This document shows positions 41,715 through 51,029 of a stretch of DNA of 64,000 bases, one piece after another. Position 1 is the stretch's first letter. Every line of letters starts with the position of its first letter. The stretch comes from Candidatus Tectomicrobia bacterium (GTDB taxonomy: Bacteria > UBA8248). The stretch spans positions 124,001 through 188,000 of the forward strand of contig JACPUR010000013.1 of assembly GCA_016192135.1 (NCBI GenBank), in the 5' to 3' direction. Under the pieces are notes generated by a model. That model did no database searches and was not told where the DNA came from. It was given only the letters and a program-made list of their open reading frames with translations. The position numbers and the translations under genes were made by a program.

Positions 41715-42644
41715 TCAGCCCGCAGCCAGCATCCGGTACACGTTGCGCACGTTCCAAGGCATCCATTCCCGGTAGCGGGGCAACGACTCGTAGTCCCGCA
41801 GCGAGACGTTCCTCGCGGCCTCCTCCTCGCTCATCCCCTTCTTCCGCGCATCGGCCACGCCCCCCCGGAGCGCAGCGAGCATGTCACGTAAGTTATTGAT
41901 TTCATTCATGGTGGCAGGTTTGCCGTGGCCCGGAACGACCGTGCGGGCGTCGAGGCGGGCCACCCTCTCCAGGCAATCGATCCAGCCGCCGATGTCGCCG
42001 TCCCCCAGCCAGGGGAAACGGCCCACGAACAGGAGATCTCCCACGAAGACGATGCCATCGTCGGGGAGATGGACGACGATGTCGCCGTCGCAGTGGGCCG
42101 GCCCCCAGTACTGGAGGACCACCCGGCGCTTCGGGAAATGGAACGTGAACTGGTCAGCGAAAGTGTGCCTCGGAGGGATGGGAACCACCGCGTCGTACTC
42201 GGGCGCGGCGATGCGCCCCTTGAACCAGTCCCAGGCGGGGTCGCCCGGGGGGATTAATTCGCTGATGTTGGGGCCGAACAGGTGGGCGATGCGCTTGCCG
42301 AAATCGGTGACGGTTTCTCCCGCCCCGCCGTCCGGCCCGAAGAGCTCGCGGAACTTGGCGAGGGTGATCTCGTGCGCCAGGACGGGCGTGTCCCCGGCGA
42401 AGACGATTCCCCCGCCGGTGTGGTCCAGATGGTAGTGGGTCAGGATGAGCCAGGGAAAGGGCTTGCGCGAAAGGGCCTCCAGCTCCGAGCGGAACCGCCG
42501 CGCGAGGGGGACGCTCTGCTGGGCGTCGATGACGAGGTAACCCTCCGGCGTCTCGACGGCTCCCGCGTTCGAGTCGCCTCCCGCCCCCACGAAGGCGTGC
42601 ACGTCCTCGGCGAGGGTCACCAAGCGCGCTTTTTCAGGGCTCAT
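41715..42644 (-). CDS. MBL-fold metallo-hydrolase
   Basis: A 309-residue metallo-beta-lactamase-fold protein. The HxHxDH motif is THYHLDHTGG (H70, H72, D74, H75); later ligands lie in WGPAHCDGDIVVHLP and PGHGKPAT. It resembles the quorum-quenching/SoxH-like subgroup that acts on thioesters, lactones or sulfonates. ATG 42644 follows AGAGGAAAA. First gene of the MBL - amidohydrolase - LVIVD unit and 235 bp downstream of the molybdoenzyme-desulfurase fusion gene on the same strand. Its specific reaction cannot be read from sequence. Confidence 0.88.
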   Translation of the reverse strand: MSPEKARLVTLAEDVHAFVGAGGDSNAGAVETPEGYLVIDAQQSVPLARRFRSELEALSRKPFPWLILTHYHLDHTGGGIVFAGDTPVLAHEITLAKFRELFGPDGGAGETVTDFGKRIAHLFGPNISELIPPGDPAWDWFKGRIAAPEYDAVVPIPPRHTFADQFTFHFPKRRVVLQYWGPAHCDGDIVVHLPDDGIVFVGDLLFVGRFPWLGDGDIGGWIDCLERVARLDARTVVPGHGKPATMNEINNLRDMLAALRGGVADARKKGMSEEEAARNVSLRDYESLPRYREWMPWNVRNVYRMLAAG

Positions 42645-42879
42645 TTTTCCTCTGCCTGGTGTCCGGAAAACGCGGAAGGCCGGAGATGGATCATCCTCCC
42701 GGCCGCTTTCATGACGGCGATACGTTGAATATTCCACCGAACGGACGCGATGGCAAACCTCCCCGCCCGCTTCATGCCGCTCCGGGAGACGGCCAAGCCT
42801 GCGGCCGCCGCCGCAGCGCAACCTTCTCGATCAGGGGTGTCAGGGAACGGCAGGCGCGAGGCCGGGGTTGTCGAGCCGG

Positions 42880-45800
42880 TTATTTGCAGGGGAGGAAGCG
42901 AACCACGGTTTCCATTTCTTCCAAGACTTGAGCCAGCTTGGCGAGAGCTTCATCCACGTCCGCTTCGGAGGTGAACGGGGAGAGGCTGAGGCGGACCGCG
43001 CAGTGGGCTTCCTCCTCGGAACGTCCCATGGCGAGGAGAACATGCGTGGGCTCGGGAGAGCCGGACTTGCAGGCCGAGCCCGAGGAAATGGCCACGCCGC
43101 GCTGGTCGAGGGCGATGACGAGCGACTCACCCCGCAGCCCGGGCAGCGTCATGTTGAGGGTGTTCGGGAGCCGGTCCACGGGATGGCCGTTCCGCCGGGC
43201 GCCGGGGACGATCCGGCGGATGCCCGCCTCGAGCCTGTCCCTGAGGCGGCGAATCTCCTCCGCCCGGCCGAGCCGGTCCGGGGCCAGCTCGGCCGCCTTC
43301 CCCATTCCCGCGATCTGGGGCACGTTCTCCGTCCCCGCCCGCAGTCCGCTCTCCTGCTGCCCCCCGTGGATGAGAGGCTCGATCTCCACCTCCTTGCGGA
43401 CATACAGGACGCCCGCCCCCTTGGGGCCGTGGAACTTGTGGGCGGCGAGGCTCAGCAGATCCACCCCCAGCGCCTCGACATCCACCGGAATCTTGCCCGC
43501 GGCCTGCACCGCGTCCGTGTGGAAGAGCGCCCCGCGCTCGTGCGCGGCGGCGCACAACTCCCGGATGGGGAGGATCGTGCCCACCTCGTTGTTGGCCATC
43601 ATCACGGATACGAGGGTCGTCCCCTCCCGGAGGGCGCTCCGCAGCCGATCCGAATCCAGGCTCCCGGTCCCGTCCACATCGAGATAGGTGACCTCGAAAC
43701 CCATCCGTTCCAGAAAGCGGAAGGCCCCCAGGACGGAAGGATGCTCGATGGCGGTGGTGACGACATGGCGCCCCTGGTGCCAGCGGGAGAAGGCGGCCCC
43801 CTTGATGGCCAGGTTGTTCGACTCCGAGCCTCCCCCCGTGAAGATGATCCGCCGGGGATTCGCCCCGATAAGCGCGCCGACCTGGCGCCGGGCATGGGCG
43901 ATCGCCTCGCGCGCCTGGCGCCCCGCGAGATGCAGGCTCGACGGGTTGCCGCAGCCGTCTCCCAGGTAGGGGAGCATAGTCTCTTTCACGGCATCATCCA
44001 CTCGCGTGGTGGCGTTGTTGTCCAGGTAGATACGGCGGGCGGGGGCGGCCGGGACGGCAGCCGGCGTCATCGCGGAGGCATGATCGGCCTTCCCGTTCCG
44101 GCTCCCGCGCACGGCCTTCCCCCGCGCCTTGACGACCTCGCACAGGAGGGCCTTGTAGACCGGAAACCCGGATATTGCGTCATGGCGGGCGAGCGAGGTG
44201 AGCTCGTTCACGTTGGACGCCCGCCAGGCCTTGGGGCCGACCGGGCCGCCGCCCCCGAAGTTGCACTCGACCGCCCCCCGCGCGATGTCCTCGGTCACCC
44301 GCGCCCGGAAGCGCACCGCGCCCCTGCAGGTCCTCACCTCGACGGGGTCTCCCGTGCGGATGCCGCGCGGAGCGGCATCCTCGGGATGAATCTCGACCAC
44401 CGGGCGCGGGCTCTCCCGCACCAGGCCGGGGACGCCGTGGTGCTGGGAGCGGAAGTCCGTCTGGAGGCGGGCGCCCGAATTGAAAATGAGGGGAAATTTC
44501 CCGGCCAGGGCCGGATCTCCGATGGGTCCCTCGGCGGGTTCGGTGTACTTGGGCAGGGGCTCGTGGCCGTGCTCTTCCAGGATCGTGGAATGGATCTCGA
44601 ATTTACCGGTCGGCGTGTCGAACCCCGGCCGGCCGTCGGGGCGGAGGCCCCCCTTGCGCCACTTCTGGTATTCCAGCATCGGCGACGGGATGCGCACGGT
44701 GCCTCCCGCCTCGCGCACCTGCTCCAGGGTGAAGCCCGAGCCCTGAAGGACGAAGCGCAGGAGCGCCTCTTCGCTCTGGGGGTATTGGCCGCCATAGCCA
44801 AGGCGCCGGGCCAGCTCGGCCATGATGAGGTAGTCGTTCCGCGCCTCTCCCACGGGCTCGATGAGACGCTCCCGGAGCCGGAAGATGGGCCCGTAGACCA
44901 TGTACGAATCGATCTCGAACATGGTGGTGGCGGGGAGGACGATGTCGGCGTAGGCGGCGTCGGCGGTGAGCTGGCGGTCGACGGTGACGAGAAAGTCCAG
45001 CCGGGAGAGGGTCTCCCGCCAAAGGCGGGTCTCGGGCCATGAGGTGAGGAGAGAGGCTCCATGCACGATGAGCGCCCGGATGCGGTAGGGATCGCCTTTC
45101 AGGACCGAATCCACCAGAGCGCCCGCGTGGAATTCCCCCCGGTAGCGCGTGTAGACGGGGAAGCGGTGCCGGTCTGCCGCGCGGGCGGGCGCAGGGTTCT
45201 CGACGTTGCAGGAGCGGTTGACGGGGAAATGGCTGTCCTGCATGGCGAGGACCAGCCCCCCCGGCACGTCGAGCTGCCCGGCCAAGGCCCACGCCGTGAG
45301 GACGGCCCGGATGGCCTGGACGCCGCTGTCCGAGTACTCGAGGCCAGTGTACATGACGGGGGCACACCCGTTGGCGCCGCATATTCTCCGGGCGAGCCGG
45401 CGGATGGTTTCGGCGGGCACCCCGGTGACCGGCTCCACGGCTTCGGGCTTGAAGTGCCACACGTACTCCCGCAACTCCGGGAACCCATGCGTCCAGTCGC
45501 GGGCGAAACCTTCGTCGTGAATCTCCTCCTCGATCATCACCTGGATGAGGCTCAGCGCCAGCGCCCCGTCCGTGCCCGGGCGGATCGGGATCCAGCGGGC
45601 CCCCGTGCTGACGGCGGTCTCGCTGCGGCGGGGGTCGATGACGACGACCTCGGCGCCCCGCTTGGCCGCGGCGAGAATGCGGTGCATGTCCAGGGGCGGC
45701 GAATCGGTGGCCGGATTGGCCCCCCAGACGACCACCATCTCCGCGTGCTCGATATCGGTGAACATGTTGATGAGCATCCGGCCCATTGTGACGTGGGGGG

Positions 45801-46260
45801 CGATGACGGCGAAGGAAACGTAGCACAGCGCCCCCACTCCCATGGTGTTGGGCGAGCCGTAGCGGAACAACACGCTGGAGGCGGAAGAGACGGCGACGCC
45901 CTTCGGCTGGAAAAGATCGCAGAGCGAAAGTTCGAAGGCGCCCCGGCCGGTATAGATGGCCGCGGCTTCGGGGCCGGACTCCTCCCGGATCCGAAGGAGC
46001 CGCTCCACGATCTCCTCGTAGGCTTCATCCCAGGAAATCCGCTCGAAGCGGTTCGTGCCTTTGGAGCCGATCCGCCTCATGGGATGCCGGAGGCGGTGTC
46101 GCGAGTGGACGATCGCGGGGGCATGCCTGCCGCGGAGGCAGAGCATTCCGAGGGGATGGGTGGCGTCCGGGCGGATATCCGCCAGCTTGCCTCCCCGTAC
46201 CCCCGCTTCCACCCAGCAACCGGCCGGGCAGATCCCGCAAATCCCCCGCTTCCACTTCAT
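42880..46260 (-). CDS. molybdopterin oxidoreductase fused to cysteine desulfurase
   Basis: An 1126-residue two-part enzyme in one uninterrupted frame. Residues 1-~705 are a DMSO-reductase-family catalytic subunit: [4Fe-4S] ligands C8, C11, C15 and C41 (CGICPAGC ... LCLRG), likely Mo-ligand C146 (GALCY), the WGANPATD, DPRRSE and DIVLPATTMFE segments, and a C-terminal beta-barrel with ARVTEDIARGAV. A ~35-residue Ala/Pro/Lys-rich linker leads to residues 744-1126, a full-length group I cysteine desulfurase (IscS/NifS): IYLDNNATT start, PLP lysine K942 (AAHKFHGPKG) and catalytic C1064 (SGSACKSG). GGAC-type ribosome site before ATG 46260; GTG 46308 is an alternative. An internal ATG at 44070 lacks a ribosome site. 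The domain order suggests direct sulfur supply to the Mo cofactor or Fe-S cluster (inference). No electron-transfer subunit or FdhD adjoins it. Confidence 0.9.
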   Translation of the reverse strand: MKWKRGICGICPAGCWVEAGVRGGKLADIRPDATHPLGMLCLRGRHAPAIVHSRHRLRHPMRRIGSKGTNRFERISWDEAYEEIVERLLRIREESGPEAAAIYTGRGAFELSLCDLFQPKGVAVSSASSVLFRYGSPNTMGVGALCYVSFAVIAPHVTMGRMLINMFTDIEHAEMVVVWGANPATDSPPLDMHRILAAAKRGAEVVVIDPRRSETAVSTGARWIPIRPGTDGALALSLIQVMIEEEIHDEGFARDWTHGFPELREYVWHFKPEAVEPVTGVPAETIRRLARRICGANGCAPVMYTGLEYSDSGVQAIRAVLTAWALAGQLDVPGGLVLAMQDSHFPVNRSCNVENPAPARAADRHRFPVYTRYRGEFHAGALVDSVLKGDPYRIRALIVHGASLLTSWPETRLWRETLSRLDFLVTVDRQLTADAAYADIVLPATTMFEIDSYMVYGPIFRLRERLIEPVGEARNDYLIMAELARRLGYGGQYPQSEEALLRFVLQGSGFTLEQVREAGGTVRIPSPMLEYQKWRKGGLRPDGRPGFDTPTGKFEIHSTILEEHGHEPLPKYTEPAEGPIGDPALAGKFPLIFNSGARLQTDFRSQHHGVPGLVRESPRPVVEIHPEDAAPRGIRTGDPVEVRTCRGAVRFRARVTEDIARGAVECNFGGGGPVGPKAWRASNVNELTSLARHDAISGFPVYKALLCEVVKARGKAVRGSRNGKADHASAMTPAAVPAAPARRIYLDNNATTRVDDAVKETMLPYLGDGCGNPSSLHLAGRQAREAIAHARRQVGALIGANPRRIIFTGGGSESNNLAIKGAAFSRWHQGRHVVTTAIEHPSVLGAFRFLERMGFEVTYLDVDGTGSLDSDRLRSALREGTTLVSVMMANNEVGTILPIRELCAAAHERGALFHTDAVQAAGKIPVDVEALGVDLLSLAAHKFHGPKGAGVLYVRKEVEIEPLIHGGQQESGLRAGTENVPQIAGMGKAAELAPDRLGRAEEIRRLRDRLEAGIRRIVPGARRNGHPVDRLPNTLNMTLPGLRGESLVIALDQRGVAISSGSACKSGSPEPTHVLLAMGRSEEEAHCAVRLSLSPFTSEADVDEALAKLAQVLEEMETVVRFLPCK

Positions 46261-46348
46261 CCCGCGTGTCCTGTCATACCGTAAGGTCCCAAGTCCCGCA
46301 GGTTTCACCCCGAAGAATCACGGGCACACAGATCGCAGGGAAAGCTGG

Positions 46349-46376
46349 AAGGCCGCGGGTAGAACCCCGCGGCCTT
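46349..46376 (-). terminator. terminator-like hairpin after the CocE gene
   Basis: Perfect 11-bp stem AAGGCCGCGGG (46349-46359) / CCCGCGGCCTT (46366-46376) with a six-base loop, 48 bp beyond the CocE stop on the minus strand. The trailing bases contain only a weak T run. Confidence 0.65.
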
Positions 46377-46423
46377 CCTCCGCGCAACCTCCTGATTCCC
46401 GTCCTTGTCCGATCGTCCGGCGC

Positions 46424-48169
46424 CTACTTCGCCGGGATAATCGGCAGCAGAAGATGCGCCGGCCGCCCCGGCCCCGTATGAAGCGTCACCTTCCGCCCGA
46501 ACACCCGCAGCGGGCGATCCTGCGGATGGATGTGCCGGAACGGCCCCACGCCGTAGTAGACGCGCTCGCTCGCCTGCTTGGGCGGATTCTCGAAGCCGGG
46601 ATAGACGTAATCCCGCCCCCGGACGCTCAGTCCCACCCGGTGGCCCTTCGGCACCGCGATTGAGGTCGGCCAGATTTCCACGTCGAGCTCGTATACCTCG
46701 CCCGCCTTGAGCGGCTGCTTCTCGTCGTGCGTATGATAGGGCCTGTAAGGCAGGGATTTCCTCGGATCCAGCTTTCGGTGCGAAGCCCTCAGCCAGCCGT
46801 GCCCCACGGGCGTGTGCGGGTCGTTCGAGCCCTGGAATGTGATCTCCCGCATCTCGGGGTCGAACACACGCAGCACGAGGAAGAGGTCCGCGTCCTCCGT
46901 TTCCGACGAGATGAACAGCTTGGCCGCGGCGGGCCCGGTGATCTCCGTCTCCTTCTCGAAAGGCGCCGTCAGGAAAGTGAGACCCTTCCCCACGGCCTCG
47001 TATTCCGCCGCTCTCTCCTTCTCATGAGGCTCCGTGGAGAGAGTGGCGTTCCCGGGATGGAGATAGAATTTCGTCCACCGCGTCCGGGCGAGGGGCCACT
47101 CGCTTTCGGCGCGCTCGACGAACTTTTCGCCCGGATGGCGGACGTGAAGAGCAATCTTGGGCTGGGTGGTCCAGCAAGTATCCTCACCCTTGAGGAAGTG
47201 GCCGAAGAAGCGCTTCTGCAGGGCGAGGCCGTAGTCGGTGTAGAAGTGGGTGAAATGGTCGAGCCCGTGCATCTCGAGCCACTTCTGCTCCGATGCGGCG
47301 TGCATGAATCCCTCGATGTTTCCCCGCGGGTGCAGTCCCACGCCTCCCCAGTTTCCGGCCGAGAGCAAGGGCACGTTGATCTTGGAGAAGTCCGGCATCC
47401 GGGCCTTCCAGTATTCGTCGATCAGCGGGTGATCGAGGAGGTCCTGCCCGTAATCGCAGCGGTTGGCGTTGAGTTCCTCGTCCGAGAGGGTCTCGGGCCC
47501 CGAGCTCCACTCGCCGTTGATCCGGCTGCGGAAATCGCGCTCCCCCCGCCCGTGCTGGCGGCGCACGACGGTGTCCTTGTACCAAGTGTCGGCGAAGATG
47601 CAATAAATCCCGCCGTGGTGGCTGAGGTCGCGGTACCAGTCCGCGGCACCCTCCCAGACGCACATGGCCGCGAGGTGGGGGGGCTGGAGAGAGGCGACGC
47701 ACCACTGGTTCATGGCATAGTAGGAAATACCGTTCAGCCCCACCTTTCCGCTGCACCAGGGCTGCCCGGCCGCCCACTCGATGCAATCGTAGAAGTCCTT
47801 CATCTCCCGGGGGGAAAACACTTCCATGAAGCCTGGGGAACGGCCCGCGCCGCGCGAATCTACCCGGACGCAGGCATACCCGTCGGGCACCCACTTCTCC
47901 GGGTCCGCCACCTCCCAGTTCGCGTACTTGCCCGAAGAACCCGCCAGCGACTCGGGATACTTCTCGGTCAACACCTTCCACTGGGCGGGATAACCGTCCA
48001 TGAGGTGCAGCCACTTGGCATAGGGCCCATAGGTCATGATGGCGGGGTACTTGCCCTCGGCGACGGGGCGGTAGACGTCGCACCGCAGGACGACGCCGTC
48101 ATCCATCTCGATCGGGACGTCCCAGTCGATTCGCATCCCATTTCGCACTTCACTCTTGAAAGCCTCCAT
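46424..48169 (-). CDS. CocE/NonD family hydrolase
   Basis: A 581-residue hydrolase of the CocE/NonD and Xaa-Pro dipeptidyl-peptidase class. The nucleophile is S149 (NGISYY, the GxSxx elbow); the alpha/beta core precedes a jelly-roll C-terminal domain (VYELDVEIWPTSIAVPKGHRVGL). Early RVDSRGAGRSPG is a family signature. Members hydrolyse esters (cocaine esterase), glutaryl-7-ACA or Pro-peptides. No signal peptide. ATG 48169 follows GGGAGGGAG. It lies 132 bp downstream of the TRAP permease on the same strand and is followed by a hairpin terminator, so it may be co-transcribed with the TRAP genes and act on the imported compound. Confidence 0.9.
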   Translation of the reverse strand: MEAFKSEVRNGMRIDWDVPIEMDDGVVLRCDVYRPVAEGKYPAIMTYGPYAKWLHLMDGYPAQWKVLTEKYPESLAGSSGKYANWEVADPEKWVPDGYACVRVDSRGAGRSPGFMEVFSPREMKDFYDCIEWAAGQPWCSGKVGLNGISYYAMNQWCVASLQPPHLAAMCVWEGAADWYRDLSHHGGIYCIFADTWYKDTVVRRQHGRGERDFRSRINGEWSSGPETLSDEELNANRCDYGQDLLDHPLIDEYWKARMPDFSKINVPLLSAGNWGGVGLHPRGNIEGFMHAASEQKWLEMHGLDHFTHFYTDYGLALQKRFFGHFLKGEDTCWTTQPKIALHVRHPGEKFVERAESEWPLARTRWTKFYLHPGNATLSTEPHEKERAAEYEAVGKGLTFLTAPFEKETEITGPAAAKLFISSETEDADLFLVLRVFDPEMREITFQGSNDPHTPVGHGWLRASHRKLDPRKSLPYRPYHTHDEKQPLKAGEVYELDVEIWPTSIAVPKGHRVGLSVRGRDYVYPGFENPPKQASERVYYGVGPFRHIHPQDRPLRVFGRKVTLHTGPGRPAHLLLPIIPAK

Positions 48170-48301
48170 GCTCCCTCCCGTCTGGCGCTTCGTGCCATTC
48201 GTTGCGCACCACAAATCCCGCTCGGGGAAATAAGCGTGCTTTCGCGTGCAACTGCATCAAGCTTTTCTCACAGCCCCCCGCGTCGGCGCCTTGCTTCGGC
48301 C

Positions 48302-50941
48302 TCAGGCCGGCGGCGAAGCGGGGGCTGAGGAGGATTCAGCGGGGATTGGCAGGGGGCCCCCGGCCTCCGCCTGCCCCCGCGCGCGGACGTTCTGAACCAC
48401 GATTCCGGCGATCATCAAGAGCGTTCCCAATGAGAACGTCCACCACACATCGGAGAAAAGAAGGAACGCGGCCAGCAGGAAGTTCGCGCGCTCCAAGACC
48501 TTAAGCCTGCACCGCAGGAATCCCTCGAATCCCGCTGCGGTGCAATAGAAGCCCATGAAGGTGGTCACCCATACCACCAGGATGTGCGGCCAGGAGGCAT
48601 CCTTGTTCATGAGAATCGGGGTGTACGCCATGAGGAAGGGCACGATGTAGAGCGCCCAAGCCAGGCGCACCGATGCGAACCCCGTCCGCATGGGGTCCGC
48701 CCCGGCGATGCCCGCCGCGATGAAGGCACCCAGCGCGAAGGGGGGTGTGAGCGGAGCGGTAACGGTGAACCACAGGGTCAGGAGATGCGCGTTGAGGAGC
48801 GGCACCCCCAACTTGAGCAGCGCGGGCACGGCCAGGACGGAGAGGAGGATGTAGGCGGCCGAGGCCGTCATGCCCATCCCCATCACGTAGGCGGCCGCCC
48901 CGCACAGGAGGATGACCATCGGCAGCTCGGTCCACTGCCAGCCGAACAGATCGACGAAGGTCTGGGCATATCCCAGGACGATCGAGGGAAACTTGAGGCC
49001 CAGGCCGGGAAGCGAGATGCCGGCCAGCATGACCCCCACCACCCCCGCCGTTACCCCGATGATGAGCGAGTTCAGGGCGCCTTTTTCCAGGCCATCCAGC
49101 ACCCGGGGGGAGGAAAGAACCAGGATCGCCGTGACGCCCCAGAAAAGGGATTGGCCGGCCTCGGCGCCCGCCAGCAGGAGGACGGCGGGCACGGCGGTGC
49201 CCGCCGCCAGCATCCAGTTCTCCCGCCAGAAAGTTCCGCGGGGGGCCGCCACCGCCTCGGCGACGATGCGCTGGTATTCCGCCTCTATCTTTTCAGCGGA
49301 ATGGTGGTCCCGGAGCATGGCCGCCTTTACCTCCTCGGCCCTGACCCGGGCCCAGTCCACGCCGGTGCCCCATGGGGGCACGCCCAGGGCGCGCGCGACG
49401 AGAGGAGGAAGGCCGATGATGCGTGTATCCTCCCGGAAGAAGCCGAGGAAGATGGAGAGCATGATGGCCCAAAGGGCCGCATCGAAGGGGGAGCGCCCGA
49501 TGACGAGGCGGATGACAAGCACCAAGACGGGGAGGAGGAGATAGCCCTCCTTCCGCATCACTTCGCCGAGGCGGGGCAGCTCTTCCTTCGGAATGCCGTG
49601 GATGCCCCATAGGCCGGCGCGGTGATGGACCGACATGTAGCACTGGTAGTAGTACATCACGGCGGGCATGAACGCGACGAGGGCGATGTAGTTGTAGTCG
49701 ATCTCGGTGAAGGCGGCCATGAGGAAGGCCGCCGAGCCCATGACCGGGGGCATCAGGATTCCCCCGGTCGAGGCGACCGCCTCCACCGCGGCCGCGAAGT
49801 GTGGCATGAAGCCGGATCGCTTCATCATCGGGATGGTGAAGGTGCCCGTGATCACGATGTTGGGCGCTCCGCTCCCGCAGATCATCCCCACGAGCCCGCT
49901 CGATACGACGGCCGCCTTGGCCGGGCCGCCGCGCAGATGGCCCACCAGGGCGAACGAGAGCTTCACGAAGACATCCCCCACCTTCGTCATCTCCAGGAAC
50001 ACCCCGAAGATGATGAAGAGGAAGACGTAGCTCGCATAGACCCCCGCGACCACGCCGAAGATACCCTCCGAGCCGAAGAGGAAATAGGAGAGCTCATTCC
50101 AGGTGAAGCCGGCGTGATGCAGGCGGCCGGAAATCGCGTTGCCGTGGACCGCGTAAACACAGAACAGAATACCGAGGGCGGGCAGGACCCAGCCGAGGAG
50201 CCGACGGCACATCTCGATGGAGATGGCGGCCGCGAGGAAGCCCATGATCACGTCGTGCCAGACGATGATTCCCGCCCGCTCGCCCCGGTCCGCGAAGTTC
50301 ACGATGTAGTTGAGGACGATGCCCAAGGTGATGACGAACAGCAGGACGTCCACCACCGAGGGTCGGTGCTTCGGGGACCGCTCCCTCGCGGGATAGTAGA
50401 AGAAGGTCAGTATCGCCGTGAAGAAGATGTACAGCGTGAGGTAATACTGGAATGCGTAGAGCTGCAGGGTGGGAAACTGGAAGGTTCCCCATATCCAGGA
50501 GAGATTCTTGGAGAGCCCGGTCGGAAGGACCGGGCCGAGGAAATAGACCAGCGGCTCGCCGAAGCCGAGCAGGAGATCCACCCGGGCGCTGTTGGCCGCG
50601 CCGTAGAGGAAATACCCGCTGAAAACGACCGCCGAGAGCCAAATCGCCACGCGGGGGAAAAGGCATACCCCCGTCGTGTAGAAGAAGAGGACCCCCGAGA
50701 CCGACAAGCTCAGCAGGGGCAGCCGGATCTCCTGCCAAGCCCATTCGTAGTCAATGGGCATGAACAGGGTGAACGTCCTCCCTCCGATGAACAGTTGATA
50801 AATGACAAAAAGAACGGTCAGGACCGCCCAGAGGGGGAATAGTTCCTTCTGAAGGCCTGGCGCCATGATCCGGCGGGGTTTCATTTCTGGGGATATGAGG
50901 AATTTCAAGCAGCTGAGCAGGTTTCTGATGCCCGGGCTCAT
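48302..50941 (-). CDS. TRAP transporter fused permease subunit (DctQM-type, TAXI class)
   Basis: An 879-residue integral membrane protein with about 18-20 hydrophobic segments. The N-terminal ~190 residues correspond to the small DctQ-type subunit and the rest to the large DctM-type subunit, fused as is usual for TAXI-type TRAP systems. The GxGAPNIVITG and GILMPPVMGSAAF segments are typical of the M domain. Na+- or H+-coupled uptake of organic acids is the known family role. ATG 50941 or GTG 50947 both fit the GAGGAAGG site. It lies 88 bp after the binding protein stop, with a hairpin plus T run in between that may lower its expression relative to the binding protein. Confidence 0.92.
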   Translation of the reverse strand: MSPGIRNLLSCLKFLISPEMKPRRIMAPGLQKELFPLWAVLTVLFVIYQLFIGGRTFTLFMPIDYEWAWQEIRLPLLSLSVSGVLFFYTTGVCLFPRVAIWLSAVVFSGYFLYGAANSARVDLLLGFGEPLVYFLGPVLPTGLSKNLSWIWGTFQFPTLQLYAFQYYLTLYIFFTAILTFFYYPARERSPKHRPSVVDVLLFVITLGIVLNYIVNFADRGERAGIIVWHDVIMGFLAAAISIEMCRRLLGWVLPALGILFCVYAVHGNAISGRLHHAGFTWNELSYFLFGSEGIFGVVAGVYASYVFLFIIFGVFLEMTKVGDVFVKLSFALVGHLRGGPAKAAVVSSGLVGMICGSGAPNIVITGTFTIPMMKRSGFMPHFAAAVEAVASTGGILMPPVMGSAAFLMAAFTEIDYNYIALVAFMPAVMYYYQCYMSVHHRAGLWGIHGIPKEELPRLGEVMRKEGYLLLPVLVLVIRLVIGRSPFDAALWAIMLSIFLGFFREDTRIIGLPPLVARALGVPPWGTGVDWARVRAEEVKAAMLRDHHSAEKIEAEYQRIVAEAVAAPRGTFWRENWMLAAGTAVPAVLLLAGAEAGQSLFWGVTAILVLSSPRVLDGLEKGALNSLIIGVTAGVVGVMLAGISLPGLGLKFPSIVLGYAQTFVDLFGWQWTELPMVILLCGAAAYVMGMGMTASAAYILLSVLAVPALLKLGVPLLNAHLLTLWFTVTAPLTPPFALGAFIAAGIAGADPMRTGFASVRLAWALYIVPFLMAYTPILMNKDASWPHILVVWVTTFMGFYCTAAGFEGFLRCRLKVLERANFLLAAFLLFSDVWWTFSLGTLLMIAGIVVQNVRARGQAEAGGPLPIPAESSSAPASPPA

Positions 50942-50981
50942 CGCCACCGCGAGCCTTCCTCTTTAGCAAGAACCGGAAGAG

Positions 50982-51017
50982 AAAAATCCCCGGACGGGAT
51001 GCGCCCCCGCCCGGGGA
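50982..51017 (-). terminator. intra-operon terminator/attenuator-like hairpin
   Basis: On the minus strand TCCCCGG (51011-51017) pairs with CCGGGGA (50987-50993) across a 17-base loop and is followed by TTTTTC (50982-50986 as A run on the plus strand). It lies 12 bp after the TAXI binding protein stop and before the permease start, a common place for partial terminators. Confidence 0.65.
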
Positions 51018-51029
51018 AGGTTCGCTGCC

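Noticed and set aside
44068-44070. internal ATG as a separate start of the cysteine desulfurase
   Set aside because: No ribosome site precedes it and the frame is continuous with the molybdoenzyme; kept only as an alternative for the fusion finding.
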